Of a stretch of DNA of 64,000 nucleotides, positions 44,064-56,993 are shown in pieces. The stretch lies in NCBI RefSeq assembly GCF_022009635.1, contig NZ_CP091716.1, forward strand, positions 1,689,001 to 1,753,000. Direction: 5' to 3'. The first letter of the stretch is position 1; each line of letters starts with the position of its first letter. The position numbers and the translations under genes were made by a program. The notes beneath the pieces are model-generated. The model was given only the letters and a program-made list of their open reading frames with translations, made no database searches and was not told where the DNA came from. Origin of the DNA: Variovorax paradoxus. Its GTDB lineage: Bacteria; Pseudomonadota; Gammaproteobacteria; Burkholderiales; Burkholderiaceae_C.

Positions 44064-44106
44064 TTTTCTTAAGACCAAGGACTGATCGGGTTTTCCAGAA
44101 TCCGGC

Positions 44107-44152
44107 GATCGATATGCATTTCACGCAAAAAACGATTGGATCGATATCGATT
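44107..44152. promoter_or_regulatory. Paired LysR-type direct repeats in the gbpR/aldehyde dehydrogenase gap
   Basis: GATCGATATGCATT (44107-44120) and GATCGATATCGATT (44139-44152) are direct repeats 32 bp apart, about three helical turns. The second contains the 12-bp palindrome ATCGATATCGAT (44140-44151). They fit a recognition and an activation site for the divergent LysR protein. Confidence 0.55.
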
Positions 44153-44207
44153 CTGTTCCTAGACTGCCCGCAAGTTCAAGAACAACAGAGACAAGGTCGA
44201 CGCCACG

Positions 44208-45674
44208 GTGATTCACGGCGAGATTCATCTGAACGTGCGCAACTACATCAACGGCCGCTGGGAAACCAGCGCGACCACCGGTGTGAGTGCCAATCCCTCG
44301 GACACCAGCGAAGTGGTGGCCGAGTACGCACGCGCCGACCGCCGCCAGGCCGAAGCCGCCATCCGCGCGGCCACTGAAGCCTTTCCGCACTGGAGCCACA
44401 GCACGCCGCAGCGGCGCGCCGACGTGCTAGACCGCATCGGCGCCGAGCTGCTGGCGCGCAAGGACGACCTGGGCCTGCTGCTGGCGCGCGAGGAAGGCAA
44501 GACGCTGCCGGAGGCCGTGGCCGAGGTGGCCCGCGCCGGCCAGATCTTCAAGTTCTTCGCGGGCGAGGCCATCCGCGGCGGTGCAGGCGGCGGCGGTGGC
44601 GAGAACGTGGCCTCGGTGCGCGCGGGCGTGCAGGTCGACGTCACGCGCGAGCCGGTGGGCGTGGTCGGGCTCATCACGCCGTGGAACTCGCCCTTCGTCA
44701 TTCCTGCGTGGAAGATCGCGCCCGCGCTGGCCCACGGCAACAGCGTGGTGTTCAAGCCGGCCGAGCTGGTGCCGGCCTGCGGCTGGGTGCTGGCCGAGAT
44801 CATCAGCCGCGCCGCATTGCCGGCCGGCGCCTTCAACCTGGTGATGGGCAGCGGCCGCGAAGTGGGGCAGGCGCTGGTCGACAGTGCGCTGGTCGACGCG
44901 CTGAGCTTCACGGGCTCGCCGGCCAACGGAGAGCGCATCCTGCAGGCGGCTGCCGCGCGCCGCGCCAAGGTGCAGCTGGAGACCGGCGGCAAGAACGCGC
45001 TGGTGGTGCTGGCCGATGCCGACCTCGACCGCGCCGTCGATTGCGCGGTGCAGGGTGCCTATTTTTCCGCTGGCCAGCGCTGTACCGCGTCGAGCCGGCT
45101 GATCGTCGAGGCGCCGGTGCACGACGCCTTCGTGGCGAAGCTGCGGCAGCGGCTCAAGGCGCTGAAGATCGGCCATGCGCTGGAGCGCGGCATCGACATC
45201 GGCCCGGTGGCCGACGAGGAGCGCCTGGCGCAGAACCTCGCATGGGTCGGCATCGCGCGCGAGGAAGGCGCCGAGCATGTCTGGGGCGGCGAGGCGCTGG
45301 AGCGCGCCACCCGTGGCCACTACATGAGCCCGGCGCTGTTCCTGGCGAAGCCTTCGCACCGCATCGCGCGCGAGGAAGTCTTCGGCCCGCTGGCCTGCGT
45401 GTTGCGCGCCGACGACTACGACGACGCGCTGGCACTGTGCAACGACACGCCCTTCGGCCTGTGCGCGGGCATCTGCACCAATTCGCTGAAGCACGCGATG
45501 CATTTCAGGCGCCATGCCGTGGTGGGCATGACGATGGTCAATCTGCCGACCGCGGGGGTGGACTTCCACGTGCCCTTCGGCGGCCGCAAGGGGTCGGGCT
45601 ACGGGCCGCGCGAACAAGGGCGCCACGCCGCGGAGTTCTACACGACGGTGAAGACCGGCTACATGCTGGCCTGA
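44208..45674 (+). CDS. Aldehyde dehydrogenase, 2-oxoglutarate semialdehyde type
   Basis: 488 residues. NAD(P)-dependent aldehyde dehydrogenase with TPWNSPFVIPAWK near 160, general base Glu258 in LETGGKN and nucleophile Cys292 in SAGQRCTAS, plus EVFGPL. In this cluster it should oxidise 2-oxoglutarate semialdehyde to 2-oxoglutarate, the last step of the route. A glycine run (about 125-131) is unusual but lies in a surface region. GTG start at 44208. It is the first gene of a long plus-strand operon to 56941. Confidence 0.93.
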   Translation: MIHGEIHLNVRNYINGRWETSATTGVSANPSDTSEVVAEYARADRRQAEAAIRAATEAFPHWSHSTPQRRADVLDRIGAELLARKDDLGLLLAREEGKTLPEAVAEVARAGQIFKFFAGEAIRGGAGGGGGENVASVRAGVQVDVTREPVGVVGLITPWNSPFVIPAWKIAPALAHGNSVVFKPAELVPACGWVLAEIISRAALPAGAFNLVMGSGREVGQALVDSALVDALSFTGSPANGERILQAAAARRAKVQLETGGKNALVVLADADLDRAVDCAVQGAYFSAGQRCTASSRLIVEAPVHDAFVAKLRQRLKALKIGHALERGIDIGPVADEERLAQNLAWVGIAREEGAEHVWGGEALERATRGHYMSPALFLAKPSHRIAREEVFGPLACVLRADDYDDALALCNDTPFGLCAGICTNSLKHAMHFRRHAVVGMTMVNLPTAGVDFHVPFGGRKGSGYGPREQGRHAAEFYTTVKTGYMLA

Positions 45675-45715
45675 CCGGACGGGTTTTATTCATCACATCA
45701 AGAAGGAGACATCCC

Positions 45716-46681
45716 ATGACCATGAACCGCCGCACCCTCAACACCGCGCTCGCCGCGGCAGCCCTTGGCAGCATGCTGCCCGTGTCCGTCTTCGCGCAGA
45801 AGAAGCTCGTGCTGGGCTTCGCGCAGGTGGGCGCCGAGAGCGAATGGCGCACCGCCAACACCGAGTCGATCAAGTCCTCCGCCAAGGACGCGGGCATCGA
45901 GCTGAAATTTTCCGACGCGCAGCAGAAGCAGGAGAACCAGATCAAGGCCATTCGCTCGTACATCGCGCAGAAGGTGGACGTGATCGCCTTCTCGCCCGTG
46001 GTCGAGTCGGGCTGGGAGACGGTGCTGCGCGAGGCCAAGGCCGCCAAGATCCCGGTGGTGCTGACCGACCGCTCGGTGAGCACCAAGGACGACTCGCTCT
46101 ACGTGACCTTCATGGGCTCCGACTTCATCGAGGAAGGCCGCAAGGCCGGGCGCTGGCTGGTCGAGAAGATGAAGGACCAGAAGGGCGACGTGAACATCGT
46201 CGAGCTGCAGGGCACCGTGGGCTCGGCCCCGGCCATCGACCGCAAGAAGGGCTTCGAGGAAATCATCAAGGCCGACCCGAAGTTCAAGATCATCCGTTCG
46301 CAGACCGGCGACTTCACCCGCGCCAAGGGCAAGGAAGTGATGGAAGCCTTCCTGAAGGCCGACGGCAAGAAGATCAATGTGCTGTTCGCGCACAACGACG
46401 ACATGGCCATCGGCGCCATCCAGGCGATTGAAGAAGCGGGCCTGAAGCCGGCGAAGGACATCGTCATCATTTCCATCGATGGGGTGAAGGGCGCCTTCGA
46501 GGCCATGATCGCCGGCAAGCTCAACGTGTCGGTCGAGTGCAGCCCACTGCTCGGGCCGCAGCTCATGCAGGCGGTCAAGGACATCAAGGACGGCAAGACG
46601 TTGCCCAAGCGCATCGTGACCGTGGAGAGCATCTTCCCGATGGAAGTCGCGGCCAAGGAATTTCCGAACCGCAAATACTGA
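45716..46681 (+). CDS. ytfQ: Sugar ABC transporter periplasmic binding protein (YtfQ-like)
   Basis: 321 residues. Signal peptide [20 protein letters not shown] (cleaved after VFAQ), then a type I periplasmic-binding fold starting [24 protein letters not shown], which is the YtfQ N-terminus. YtfQ binds galactofuranose and related pentofuranoses. A strong RBS (AAGGAGA) precedes the ATG. Its ATPase and permease partners (ytfR, ytfT, yjfF) are 4 kb downstream, separated from it by the chvE-gguAB genes. Confidence 0.92.
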   Translation: MTMNRRTLNTALAAAALGSMLPVSVFAQKKLVLGFAQVGAESEWRTANTESIKSSAKDAGIELKFSDAQQKQENQIKAIRSYIAQKVDVIAFSPVVESGWETVLREAKAAKIPVVLTDRSVSTKDDSLYVTFMGSDFIEEGRKAGRWLVEKMKDQKGDVNIVELQGTVGSAPAIDRKKGFEEIIKADPKFKIIRSQTGDFTRAKGKEVMEAFLKADGKKINVLFAHNDDMAIGAIQAIEEAGLKPAKDIVIISIDGVKGAFEAMIAGKLNVSVECSPLLGPQLMQAVKDIKDGKTLPKRIVTVESIFPMEVAAKEFPNRKY

Positions 46682-46693
46682 GGACATCCCGAC

Positions 46694-47760
46694 ATGAAAC
46701 GCAACTTCCTCAAGGCCACGCTCGCGGGCGTGGCGCTGGCCGTCGTCGGCTTCACGCCCTTGGTCCATGCGCAGGACAAGGGCCTGATCGCGATCTCGAT
46801 GCCCACCAAGTCTTCTGCCCGCTGGATTGCCGACGGCGCCAACATGCAGAAGTACTTCAAGGACAAGGGCTACAAGACCGACCTGCAGTACGCCGACGAC
46901 GACATCCCCAACCAGCTCGCGCAGATCGAGAACATGGTGACCAAGGGCTCGAAGGTGCTGGTCATCGCGGCCATCGACGGCACCACGCTGTCCGACGTGC
47001 TGCAGAAGGCCGCCGACAAGGGCGTGAAAGTCATCGCGTACGACCGGCTCATCAAGGGCTCGAAGAACGTCGACTACTACGCCACCTTCGACAACTTCCA
47101 GGTCGGCGTGCTGCAGGCGCAGTCGATCGAGGCGGCGCTGGGCCTGAAGAGCGGCAAGGGGCCGTTCAACATCGAGCTGTTCGGCGGGTCGCCCGACGAC
47201 AACAACGCCTTCTTCTTCTACAACGGCGCGATGTCGGTGCTCGACCCCTACATCAAGAGCGGCAAGCTGGTGGTGCGCAGCAAGCAGATGGGCATGGACA
47301 AGGTCGGCACGCTGCGCTGGGACGGCGCGGTGGCGCAGGCGCGCATGGACAACCTGCTGTCGGCCTACTACACCAAGGACCGGGTGGATGCGGTGCTGTC
47401 GCCCTACGACGGCCTTTCCATCGGCATCCTGTCGTCGCTCAAGGGCGTGGGCTACGGCTCGGGCTCGCAGCCGATGCCGGTGGTGTCGGGGCAGGACGCC
47501 GAAGTGCCTTCGATCAAGTCGATCCTGCGCAAGGAGCAGACCTCGACCGTGTTCAAGGACACGCGCGAACTGGCCAAGGTGACGGTGAGCATGGTGGACG
47601 CGATGCTCTCGGGAAAGCAGCCCGAGGTGAACGACACCAAGACCTACAACAACGGCATCAAGGTCGTGCCCTCGTACCTGCTCAAGCCGGTGAGCGTGGA
47701 CGCGTCGAACTGGAAGGTGGTGCTGATCGACAGCGGCTACTACAAGGAAAGCCAGATCAA

Positions 47761-47764
<4 letters not shown>
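46694..47764 (+). CDS. chvE: Multiple-sugar periplasmic binding protein (ChvE/XylF type)
   Basis: 356 residues. Signal peptide ends LVHAQ near residue 27. The mature protein begins [20 protein letters not shown], a ChvE hallmark, and has YDRLIKGS and [14 protein letters not shown] in the binding cleft. ChvE binds galactose, glucose, arabinose and related sugars and also works with a virulence sensor in Agrobacterium; no such sensor is here. Followed directly by its ATPase gene (GTGA overlap). Confidence 0.95.
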
Positions 47765-49318
<1,554 letters not shown>

Positions 49319-49332
<14 letters not shown>

Positions 49333-50533
49333 AGTCAACGCGATGAAGCCGGCGGTGCCGGTGCAGGAAGGGGCCGCCAGGCTGCATGCCGGCTTCCTGA
49401 AGAACAACCTGCGCGAGTACGGCATGCTGATCTCGCTGGTCGCGATCATGGTGCTGTTCCAGGTGCTGACCGACGGCACGCTGCTGCGGCCGCTGAACCT
49501 GACCAACCTGCTGCTGCAGAACAGCTACGTGGTCATCATGGCGCTGGGCATGCTGCTGGTGATCGTGGCGGGGCACATCGATCTTTCGGTGGGCTCGGTG
49601 TGCGGCTTCATCGGCGCGCTGGCGGCGGTGCTGATGGTGGAGTACGACTGGCACTTCGTGCCCACCGCCATCGTGAGCATCCTCGCGGGCGCGGTCATCG
49701 GCGCGGCGCAGGGCTGGTTCGTGGCGTTCCGCAAGATCCCTTCGTTCATCGTCACGCTGGCGGGCATGCTGGTGTTCAAGGGGCTCACGCTGGCGCTGCT
49801 GGCGGGGCAGTCGGTGGGGCCGTTCCCGGTGGAGTTCCAGCGGCTGAGCTCGGGCTTCATTCCCGATCCGCTGGGCGGCGACACGCTTCGCATCACGTCT
49901 CTCGCCGTCGGCGCGCTGGCCGCCGTGGCGCTGGTGTTCTTCAAGCTGCGCGGCCGCGCGAGGCTGGCGGCGCACGGCATGGAGACCGAGCCGTATGCCT
50001 TCTTCCTCGTGAAGAACCTGTTCTTCGCGGCCATCATCCTGTTCTTCAGCTACCTGCTGTCGACCTACAAGGGGCTGCCCAATGTGCTGGTCGTGATGGC
50101 GGTGCTGATCGTGGTGTACGACTTCGTCACCAACCGCACCACCATCGGCCGTCGCATCTATGCGCTGGGCGGCAACGAGAAGGCCGCGCGGCTGTCGGGC
50201 GTGAAGACGCAGCGGCTGGCGTTTCTCACCTTCGTGAACATGGGCGCGCTGGCGGCGCTGGCTGGCCTGGTGTTCGCCGCGCGGCTGAACACGGCAACGC
50301 CCAAGGCGGGGCTGGGCTTCGAGTTGGACGTGATCGCGGCCTGTTTCATCGGCGGCGCCTCGGCCTCGGGCGGCGTGGGCCGGGTGATGGGCGCGGTGAT
50401 CGGCGCCTTCATCATGGGCGTAATGAACAACGGCATGTCGATCCTGGGCATCGGCATCGACTACCAGCAGGTCATCAAGGGGCTGGTGCTGCTGGCGGCG
50501 GTGTTCATCGATGTCTACAACAAGAACAAGTGA
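49319..50533 (+). CDS. gguB: Sugar ABC transporter permease (GguB/XylH type)
   Basis: 404 residues with about ten hydrophobic helices; [26 protein letters not shown] and [17 protein letters not shown] are typical of the BPD_transp_2/RbsC family, and [18 protein letters not shown] lies near the end. It overlaps gguA by 14 nt. It forms the channel for the ChvE-bound sugar. Confidence 0.94.
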
Positions 50534-50540
50534 GCTGAGC

Positions 50541-52061
<1,521 letters not shown>

Positions 52062-52068
52062 AGCAGCT

Positions 52069-52192
52069 CCTTTCTTTCTCCCTCCCCTTCCGGGGGAGGG
52101 CAGGGGTGGGGGCACGCGGCCTTCACCATCGCGCGGCGTTCGAGGCCGCTCGCCCCCATCCCGGCCTTCCCCCAGCGGGGGAAGGAGAAAGG
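52069..52192. repeat. BIME-like two-hairpin inverted repeat in the ytfR-ytfT gap
   Basis: A roughly 40-nt pyrimidine-then-G-rich left arm (52069-52113) is inverted imperfectly on the right (52152-52192). Each arm has its own hairpin; the right one is CCTTCCCCC-AGC-GGGGGAAGG (52165-52185). It looks like a repetitive extragenic palindrome unit. It may dampen or stabilise the operon mRNA at this point. Confidence 0.6.
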
Positions 52193-52200
52193 CAGGACAT

Positions 52201-53235
52201 ATGAAGCGCCTTTCGTCGTTCATGAGCCATCGCCTTGCCTGGCCACTCATCACGCTGCTGCTCCTGCTCGCGGTCAACACCGCCTTCAACGCCAGCTTCC
52301 TCCACCTCGAATGGCGCGACGGCCATCTCTACGGCAGCCTGATCGACATCCTGAACCGCGCGGCGCCGCTGGTGCTGGTGTCGCTCGGCATGACGCTGGT
52401 CATCGCCACGCGCGGCATCGACATCTCCGTCGGCGCGGTGGTAGCCATCGCGGCTTCGCTCGCGGCCTGGATGATCGGCGGCTCGGTGGCCAGCGACGTG
52501 AGCCGCTTTCCCATGTCGCTCGCCATCCTCGCGGCCATCGGCATCGCGCTGGTGTGCGGGCTGTGGAACGGGCTTCTGGTGGCCAAGGTCGGCATGCAGC
52601 CGATCATCGCGACGCTGATCCTCATGGTGGCCGGGCGTGGCATCGCGCAGCTCATTGCCGACGGGCAGATCATCACGATCTACTACAAGCCCTTCTTCTT
52701 CCTCGGCAGCGGCTACCTGCTGGGGCTGCCGTTCTCGCTGTTCCTCGTGGCGGCGGTGTTCGTGCTGCTGTACCTGGCGATCACGCGCACGGCGCTGGGC
52801 CTCTTCATCCAGGCGGTAGGCATCAACCCGACGGCGGCGCGGGTGGCGGGCGTGCAGGCGCGGCGGCTGATCGTCGGGGCCTATGCCTTCTGCGGTGCCT
52901 GCGCCGGCGTGGCGGGGCTGCTGATCAGCTCGAACGTGAAGAGCGCGGACGGCAACAACGCGGGCCAACTGATCGAACTCGACGCGATCCTGGCCGTCAC
53001 GCTGGGCGGCACCGCGCTCACCGGCGGGCGCTTCAGCCTCGTGGGCAGCGTGATCGGCACGCTGATCATCCAGACGCTGACCTACGCGATCTATTCGCTG
53101 GGGGTGCCTCCGGAGATCAACCTGGTGGTGAAGGCGGCCGTGGTGTTCGCGGTGATGCTGCTCCAGTCGCCCGAGTTCAGGTCGGAAGTACGGTCGCTGG
53201 TGCAGCGGCCGGCGCATGAAGGGGAGCGGGCATGA
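52201..53235 (+). CDS. ytfT: Sugar ABC transporter permease (YtfT type)
   Basis: 344 residues, RbsC-like permease with eight to ten helices. PLVLVSLGMTLVIATRGIDISVG, AVVAIAA near 60-85 and GLFIQAVGINPTAARVAGVQ are family marks; NAGQLIELDAILAVTLGGTAL near 250. One half of a heterodimeric channel with YjfF, whose ATG overlaps its stop by 4 nt (ATGA). An RBS-like GGAGAAAGG lies upstream, within the repeat element. Confidence 0.93.
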   Translation: MKRLSSFMSHRLAWPLITLLLLLAVNTAFNASFLHLEWRDGHLYGSLIDILNRAAPLVLVSLGMTLVIATRGIDISVGAVVAIAASLAAWMIGGSVASDVSRFPMSLAILAAIGIALVCGLWNGLLVAKVGMQPIIATLILMVAGRGIAQLIADGQIITIYYKPFFFLGSGYLLGLPFSLFLVAAVFVLLYLAITRTALGLFIQAVGINPTAARVAGVQARRLIVGAYAFCGACAGVAGLLISSNVKSADGNNAGQLIELDAILAVTLGGTALTGGRFSLVGSVIGTLIIQTLTYAIYSLGVPPEINLVVKAAVVFAVMLLQSPEFRSEVRSLVQRPAHEGERA

Positions 53236-54269
53236 GCGCGGTGATCGATGCTGCACCCTCGCCCCAGCCCTCTCCCGCGAGCGGGAGACGTGGGGCAGGG
53301 AGCAAGAGGGGGCTCAACCCGAAATACCTGCCGCTGGCGGCGACCATTTCGCTGTTCGTGCTGGTGGCAACGCTCGGCTCCGTTTTCTACGACGGCTTCT
53401 TCTCGGCGCAGGTGTTCCTCAACCTGCTGATCGACAACGCCTTCCTCATCGTCGTGGCCGTGGGCATGACCTTCGTGATCCTCTCGGGCGGCATCGACCT
53501 GTCGGTGGGCTCGGTGATCGCGCTGACCACCATGGTCTCTGCCTCGCTGGTGGAGAAGCACGGCTGGAGCCCTGGCGTGGTCATTCCACTGGTGCTGGTG
53601 ATGGGCACCGCATTCGGCGCCTTCATGGGGCTGCTGATCGAGCGCTACCGGCTGCAGCCCTTCATCGTTACGCTGGCGGGCATGTTCCTGGCGCGCGGGC
53701 TGTGCTATCTCATCAGCATCGATTCGATCAGCATCACCAACGAGTTCTACTCGGAGGTCTCGCAGATCCGCATTCCGATATGGGGCGAGGCCTCGGTGTC
53801 GATCAGCGCGGTGATCGCGGTGGCGGTGCTGCTGGCGGCGGTGTTCATCGCGCATTGCACGCCCTTCGGCCGCGCGGTGTATGCGATTGGCGGCAGCGAG
53901 CATTCGGCCGTGCTGATGGGCCTGCCGGTGCGGCGCACGCTCATCGGCGTGTACACGCTCTCGGGCTTCTGCTCGGCGCTGGCGGGCGTGATCTTCACCT
54001 TCTACATGCTCTCGGGCTACGGCCTGCATGCGGTGGGGCTGGAGCTGGACGCCATCGCGGCGGTGGTGATCGGCGGCACGCTGCTCACGGGCGGCGTGGG
54101 CTATGTGGCGGGCACGCTGTTCGGCGTGCTGATGCTCGGGATCATCCAGACGCTCATTTCATTCGACGGCACGCTGAGCTCGTGGTGGACCCGCATCGTG
54201 GTCGGCGCGCTGCTGTTCGTCTTCTGTTTGCTGCAACGCTTTTTCACCTCGCGCGCGCCAAGGCGCTGA
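53232..54269 (+). CDS. yjfF: Sugar ABC transporter permease (YjfF type) with REP-encoded N-terminal insert
   Basis: 345 residues, RbsC-like permease; [26 protein letters not shown] and YAIGGSEHSAVLMGLPV are typical. Residues 8-24 (APSPQPSPASGRRGAGS) are coded by a palindromic element (53256-53300) and do not look like native permease sequence; they lie before the first membrane helix, in the cytoplasmic tail, where an insert can be tolerated. ATGA overlap with ytfT. Confidence 0.92.
   Translation: MSAVIDAAPSPQPSPASGRRGAGSKRGLNPKYLPLAATISLFVLVATLGSVFYDGFFSAQVFLNLLIDNAFLIVVAVGMTFVILSGGIDLSVGSVIALTTMVSASLVEKHGWSPGVVIPLVLVMGTAFGAFMGLLIERYRLQPFIVTLAGMFLARGLCYLISIDSISITNEFYSEVSQIRIPIWGEASVSISAVIAVAVLLAAVFIAHCTPFGRAVYAIGGSEHSAVLMGLPVRRTLIGVYTLSGFCSALAGVIFTFYMLSGYGLHAVGLELDAIAAVVIGGTLLTGGVGYVAGTLFGVLMLGIIQTLISFDGTLSSWWTRIVVGALLFVFCLLQRFFTSRAPRR
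53256..53300. repeat. REP-like palindrome inside the yjfF coding sequence
   Basis: GCCCCA (53261-53266) ... TGGGGC (53291-53296) encloses TCTCCCGC-GA-GCGGGAGA (53271-53288), giving nested perfect stems. It is read in frame as PSPQPSPASGRRG. Confidence 0.65.
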
Positions 54270-54277
54270 CCTTACCC

Positions 54278-56014
54278 ATGACAAAGAAACTGCGTTCGAC
54301 CGAATGGTTCGGCTCGGCCGACAAGAACGGCTTCATGTACCGCAGCTGGATGAAGAACCAGGGCATTCCGGACCACGAGTTCGACGGCCGGCCGATCATC
54401 GGCATCTGCAACACCTGGTCGGAGCTCACGCCGTGCAACGCGCACTTCCGCAAGATCGCGGAGCATGTGAAGCGCGGCATTTCGGAGGCGGGCGGTTTTC
54501 CGGTGGAGTTTCCGGTCTTCTCCAACGGCGAGTCGAACCTGCGGCCCACCGCGATGCTCACGCGCAACCTCGCGAGCATGGACGTGGAAGAAGCGATTCG
54601 CGGCAATCCGGTCGATGCGGTGGTGCTGCTCACCGGCTGCGACAAGACCACGCCCGCGCTGCTGATGGGCGCTGCGAGCTGCGACATACCGGCCATCGTG
54701 GTCACCGGCGGGCCGATGCTCAACGGCAAGCTCGACGGCAAGAACATCGGCTCGGGCACGGCGGTGTGGCAGCTGCACGAATCGCTGAAGGCCGGCGAGA
54801 TCAACCTGCACCAATTCCTTTCGGCCGAAGGCGGCATGTCGCGCTCGGCGGGCACCTGCAACACCATGGGCACGGCCTCGACCATGGCCTGCATGGCCGA
54901 GGCGCTGGGCACTTCGCTGCCGCACAACGCGGCCATTCCTGCGGTGGATGCGCGGCGCTATGTGCTCGCGCAGATGTCGGGAATGCGCGTGGTCGAGATG
55001 GCGAAGGAGGGGCTCACGCTGTCGAAGATCCTCACGCGCGAGGCCTTCGAGAACGCCATCCGCGTGAACGCGGCCATCGGCGGATCGACCAACGCGGTGA
55101 TTCACCTGAAGGCGATCGCCGGGCGCATCGGCGTCGAACTGGAGCTGGAGGACTGGACGCGCATCGGCAGCCAGACGCCGACCATCGTCGACCTGATGCC
55201 CTCGGGGCGCTTCCTGATGGAGGAGTTCTATTACGCCGGCGGACTGCCCGCCGTGCTGCGCCGGCTCGGCGAAGCCGGACTGCTGCCGCACCCCGGCGCG
55301 CTCACCGTCAACGGCCAGTCGATCTGGGACAACGTGCGCGAGGCGCCGAGCCTCGATGACGAGGTGATCCGTCCGCTCGACAAGCCGCTGATCGCCGATG
55401 GCGGCATTCGCATCCTGCGTGGCAATCTCTCGCCGCGCGGCGCGGTGCTCAAGCCATCCGCAGCCACGCCCGAGCTGCTCAAGCACAGGGGCAGGGCGGT
55501 GGTGTTCGAGAACCTGGAGCACTACAAGGCGCGCATCGTCGACGAAGACCTCGACATCGATGCGAGTTCGGTGATGGTGCTGAAGAACTGCGGCCCCAAG
55601 GGCTACCCCGGCATGGCGGAGGTCGGCAACATGGGCCTGCCGCCGAAGCTGCTGCGCCAGGGCGTGAAAGACATGGTGCGCATCTCCGATGCACGCATGA
55701 GCGGCACGGCGTACGGTACGGTGGTGCTGCATGTGGCGCCGGAGGCTGCCGATGGCGGGCCGCTTGCGGCGGTGCGCGACGGCGACTGGATCGAGCTCGA
55801 TTGCGACGCGGGCCGGCTGCACCTGGACATCAGCGACGAGGAGCTGGCATCGCGCCTTGCATCCTTGTCGGCGACTGACGCGCAGCTCATGAGCACGCGC
55901 GGCGGCGGCTACCAGAAGCTCTACGTCAACCATGTGCTGCAGGCCGACGAAGGCTGCGACTTCGATTTTCTCGTCGGCTGCCGCGGCGCGGCCGTTCCCC
56001 GCCACTCACACTGA
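54278..56014 (+). CDS. IlvD/Edd-family sugar-acid dehydratase (L-arabonate dehydratase type)
   Basis: 578 residues. Cys53 (LTPCNAH), Cys121 (LTGCDKTTPA) and Cys194 (SAGTCNTMG) have the 68- and 73-residue spacings of the [2Fe-2S] ligands of pentonate dehydratases, and Lys123 follows Cys121 as the carbamylated metal ligand. It should dehydrate L-arabonate (or D-fuconate/D-galactonate) to the 2-keto-3-deoxy acid. The ATG at 54278 gives the usual N-terminus; it follows yjfF by 8 bp. GSTNAVIHL near 265 is another family mark. Confidence 0.93.
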   Translation: MTKKLRSTEWFGSADKNGFMYRSWMKNQGIPDHEFDGRPIIGICNTWSELTPCNAHFRKIAEHVKRGISEAGGFPVEFPVFSNGESNLRPTAMLTRNLASMDVEEAIRGNPVDAVVLLTGCDKTTPALLMGAASCDIPAIVVTGGPMLNGKLDGKNIGSGTAVWQLHESLKAGEINLHQFLSAEGGMSRSAGTCNTMGTASTMACMAEALGTSLPHNAAIPAVDARRYVLAQMSGMRVVEMAKEGLTLSKILTREAFENAIRVNAAIGGSTNAVIHLKAIAGRIGVELELEDWTRIGSQTPTIVDLMPSGRFLMEEFYYAGGLPAVLRRLGEAGLLPHPGALTVNGQSIWDNVREAPSLDDEVIRPLDKPLIADGGIRILRGNLSPRGAVLKPSAATPELLKHRGRAVVFENLEHYKARIVDEDLDIDASSVMVLKNCGPKGYPGMAEVGNMGLPPKLLRQGVKDMVRISDARMSGTAYGTVVLHVAPEAADGGPLAAVRDGDWIELDCDAGRLHLDISDEELASRLASLSATDAQLMSTRGGGYQKLYVNHVLQADEGCDFDFLVGCRGAAVPRHSH

Positions 56015-56023
56015 ATCACCCGC

Positions 56024-56941
56024 ATGACACCCAGATACCGCGGCATCTTCCCGGTGGTGCCCACCACCTTCACCGAACAGGGCGCGCTCGACATCGAGAG
56101 CCAGAAACGTTGCGTCGACTTCATGATCGACGCAGGCTCGGACGGCCTGTGCATCCTCGCGAATTTCTCGGAGCAGTTCGTGCTGTCCGACGAGGAGCGC
56201 GAGGTGCTCACGCGCACCATCCTCGAACACGTGAAGGGCCGCGTGCCGGTCATCGTGACCACCACGCACTACAGCACCAAGGTGTGCGCCGAACGCAGCC
56301 GCCGCGCGCAGGACATGGGCGCGGCGATGCTGATGGTGATGCCGCCGTACCACGGCGCGACCTTCCGCGTGCCGGAGCCGCAGATCTTCGAGTTCTATGC
56401 GCGGCTGTCGGAAGCGGTGGGCATTCCGATCATGATCCAGGACGCGCCGGCCAGCGGCACGGTGCTGTCGGCGCCGTTCCTTGCGCGCATGGCGAAGGAG
56501 ATCGAGCAGGTTGCGTACTTCAAGATAGAGACGGCCGGCGCGGCATCGAAGCTGCGCGAGTTGATCCGGCTGGGCGGCGACGCCATCGAAGGGCCGTGGG
56601 ACGGCGAAGAAGCCATCACGTTGATGCCCGACCTCGACGCGGGAGCGACCGGATCGATGACCGGCGGCGGCTATCCGGACGGCATCAGGCCGATCATCGA
56701 GGCGCACCGTTCAGGCGACCGCGACAGGGCTTTCGCTCTCTACCAGCAGTGGCTGCCGCTGATCAACTACGAAAACCGCCAGGCGGGCTTGCTGGCCTGC
56801 AAGTCGCTGATGAAGGAGGGCGGCGTGATCGCTTGCGAAGCGCCGCGCCACCCGCTGCCACCCATGCACCCCGACACGCGCACCGGCCTGATCGAAACCG
56901 CGAGGCGGCTCGATCCGATGGTGCTGCGCTGGGGGAAATGA
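56024..56941 (+). CDS. DHDPS-family 2-keto-3-deoxy-sugar-acid dehydratase
   Basis: 305 residues, class I aldolase-type TIM barrel. Schiff-base lysine is Lys167 in VAYFKIETAG; GLCILANFSEQFVLSDEER near 41-60 and YEGPWDGEE-like IEGPWDGEEA near 190 follow the L-2-keto-3-deoxyarabonate dehydratase pattern. It should convert 2-keto-3-deoxypentonate to 2-oxoglutarate semialdehyde, feeding the aldehyde dehydrogenase at 44208. It starts 9 bp after the dehydratase and ends the operon. Confidence 0.9.
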   Translation: MTPRYRGIFPVVPTTFTEQGALDIESQKRCVDFMIDAGSDGLCILANFSEQFVLSDEEREVLTRTILEHVKGRVPVIVTTTHYSTKVCAERSRRAQDMGAAMLMVMPPYHGATFRVPEPQIFEFYARLSEAVGIPIMIQDAPASGTVLSAPFLARMAKEIEQVAYFKIETAGAASKLRELIRLGGDAIEGPWDGEEAITLMPDLDAGATGSMTGGGYPDGIRPIIEAHRSGDRDRAFALYQQWLPLINYENRQAGLLACKSLMKEGGVIACEAPRHPLPPMHPDTRTGLIETARRLDPMVLRWGK

Positions 56942-56972
56942 AGGAAGAAGCGGGGGAAAGAAGAAGCGCGAG

Positions 56973-56988
56973 AGGGCCGCAGGGCCCT
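56973..56988. terminator. Hairpin at the end of the sugar operon
   Basis: AGGGCC-GCAG-GGCCCT lies between the operon end and the convergent hypothetical gene. The purine-rich flank on the plus strand becomes a pyrimidine tract on the minus strand, so it is better as a terminator of the right-hand gene. Confidence 0.45.
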
Positions 56989-56993
56989 TCAGT

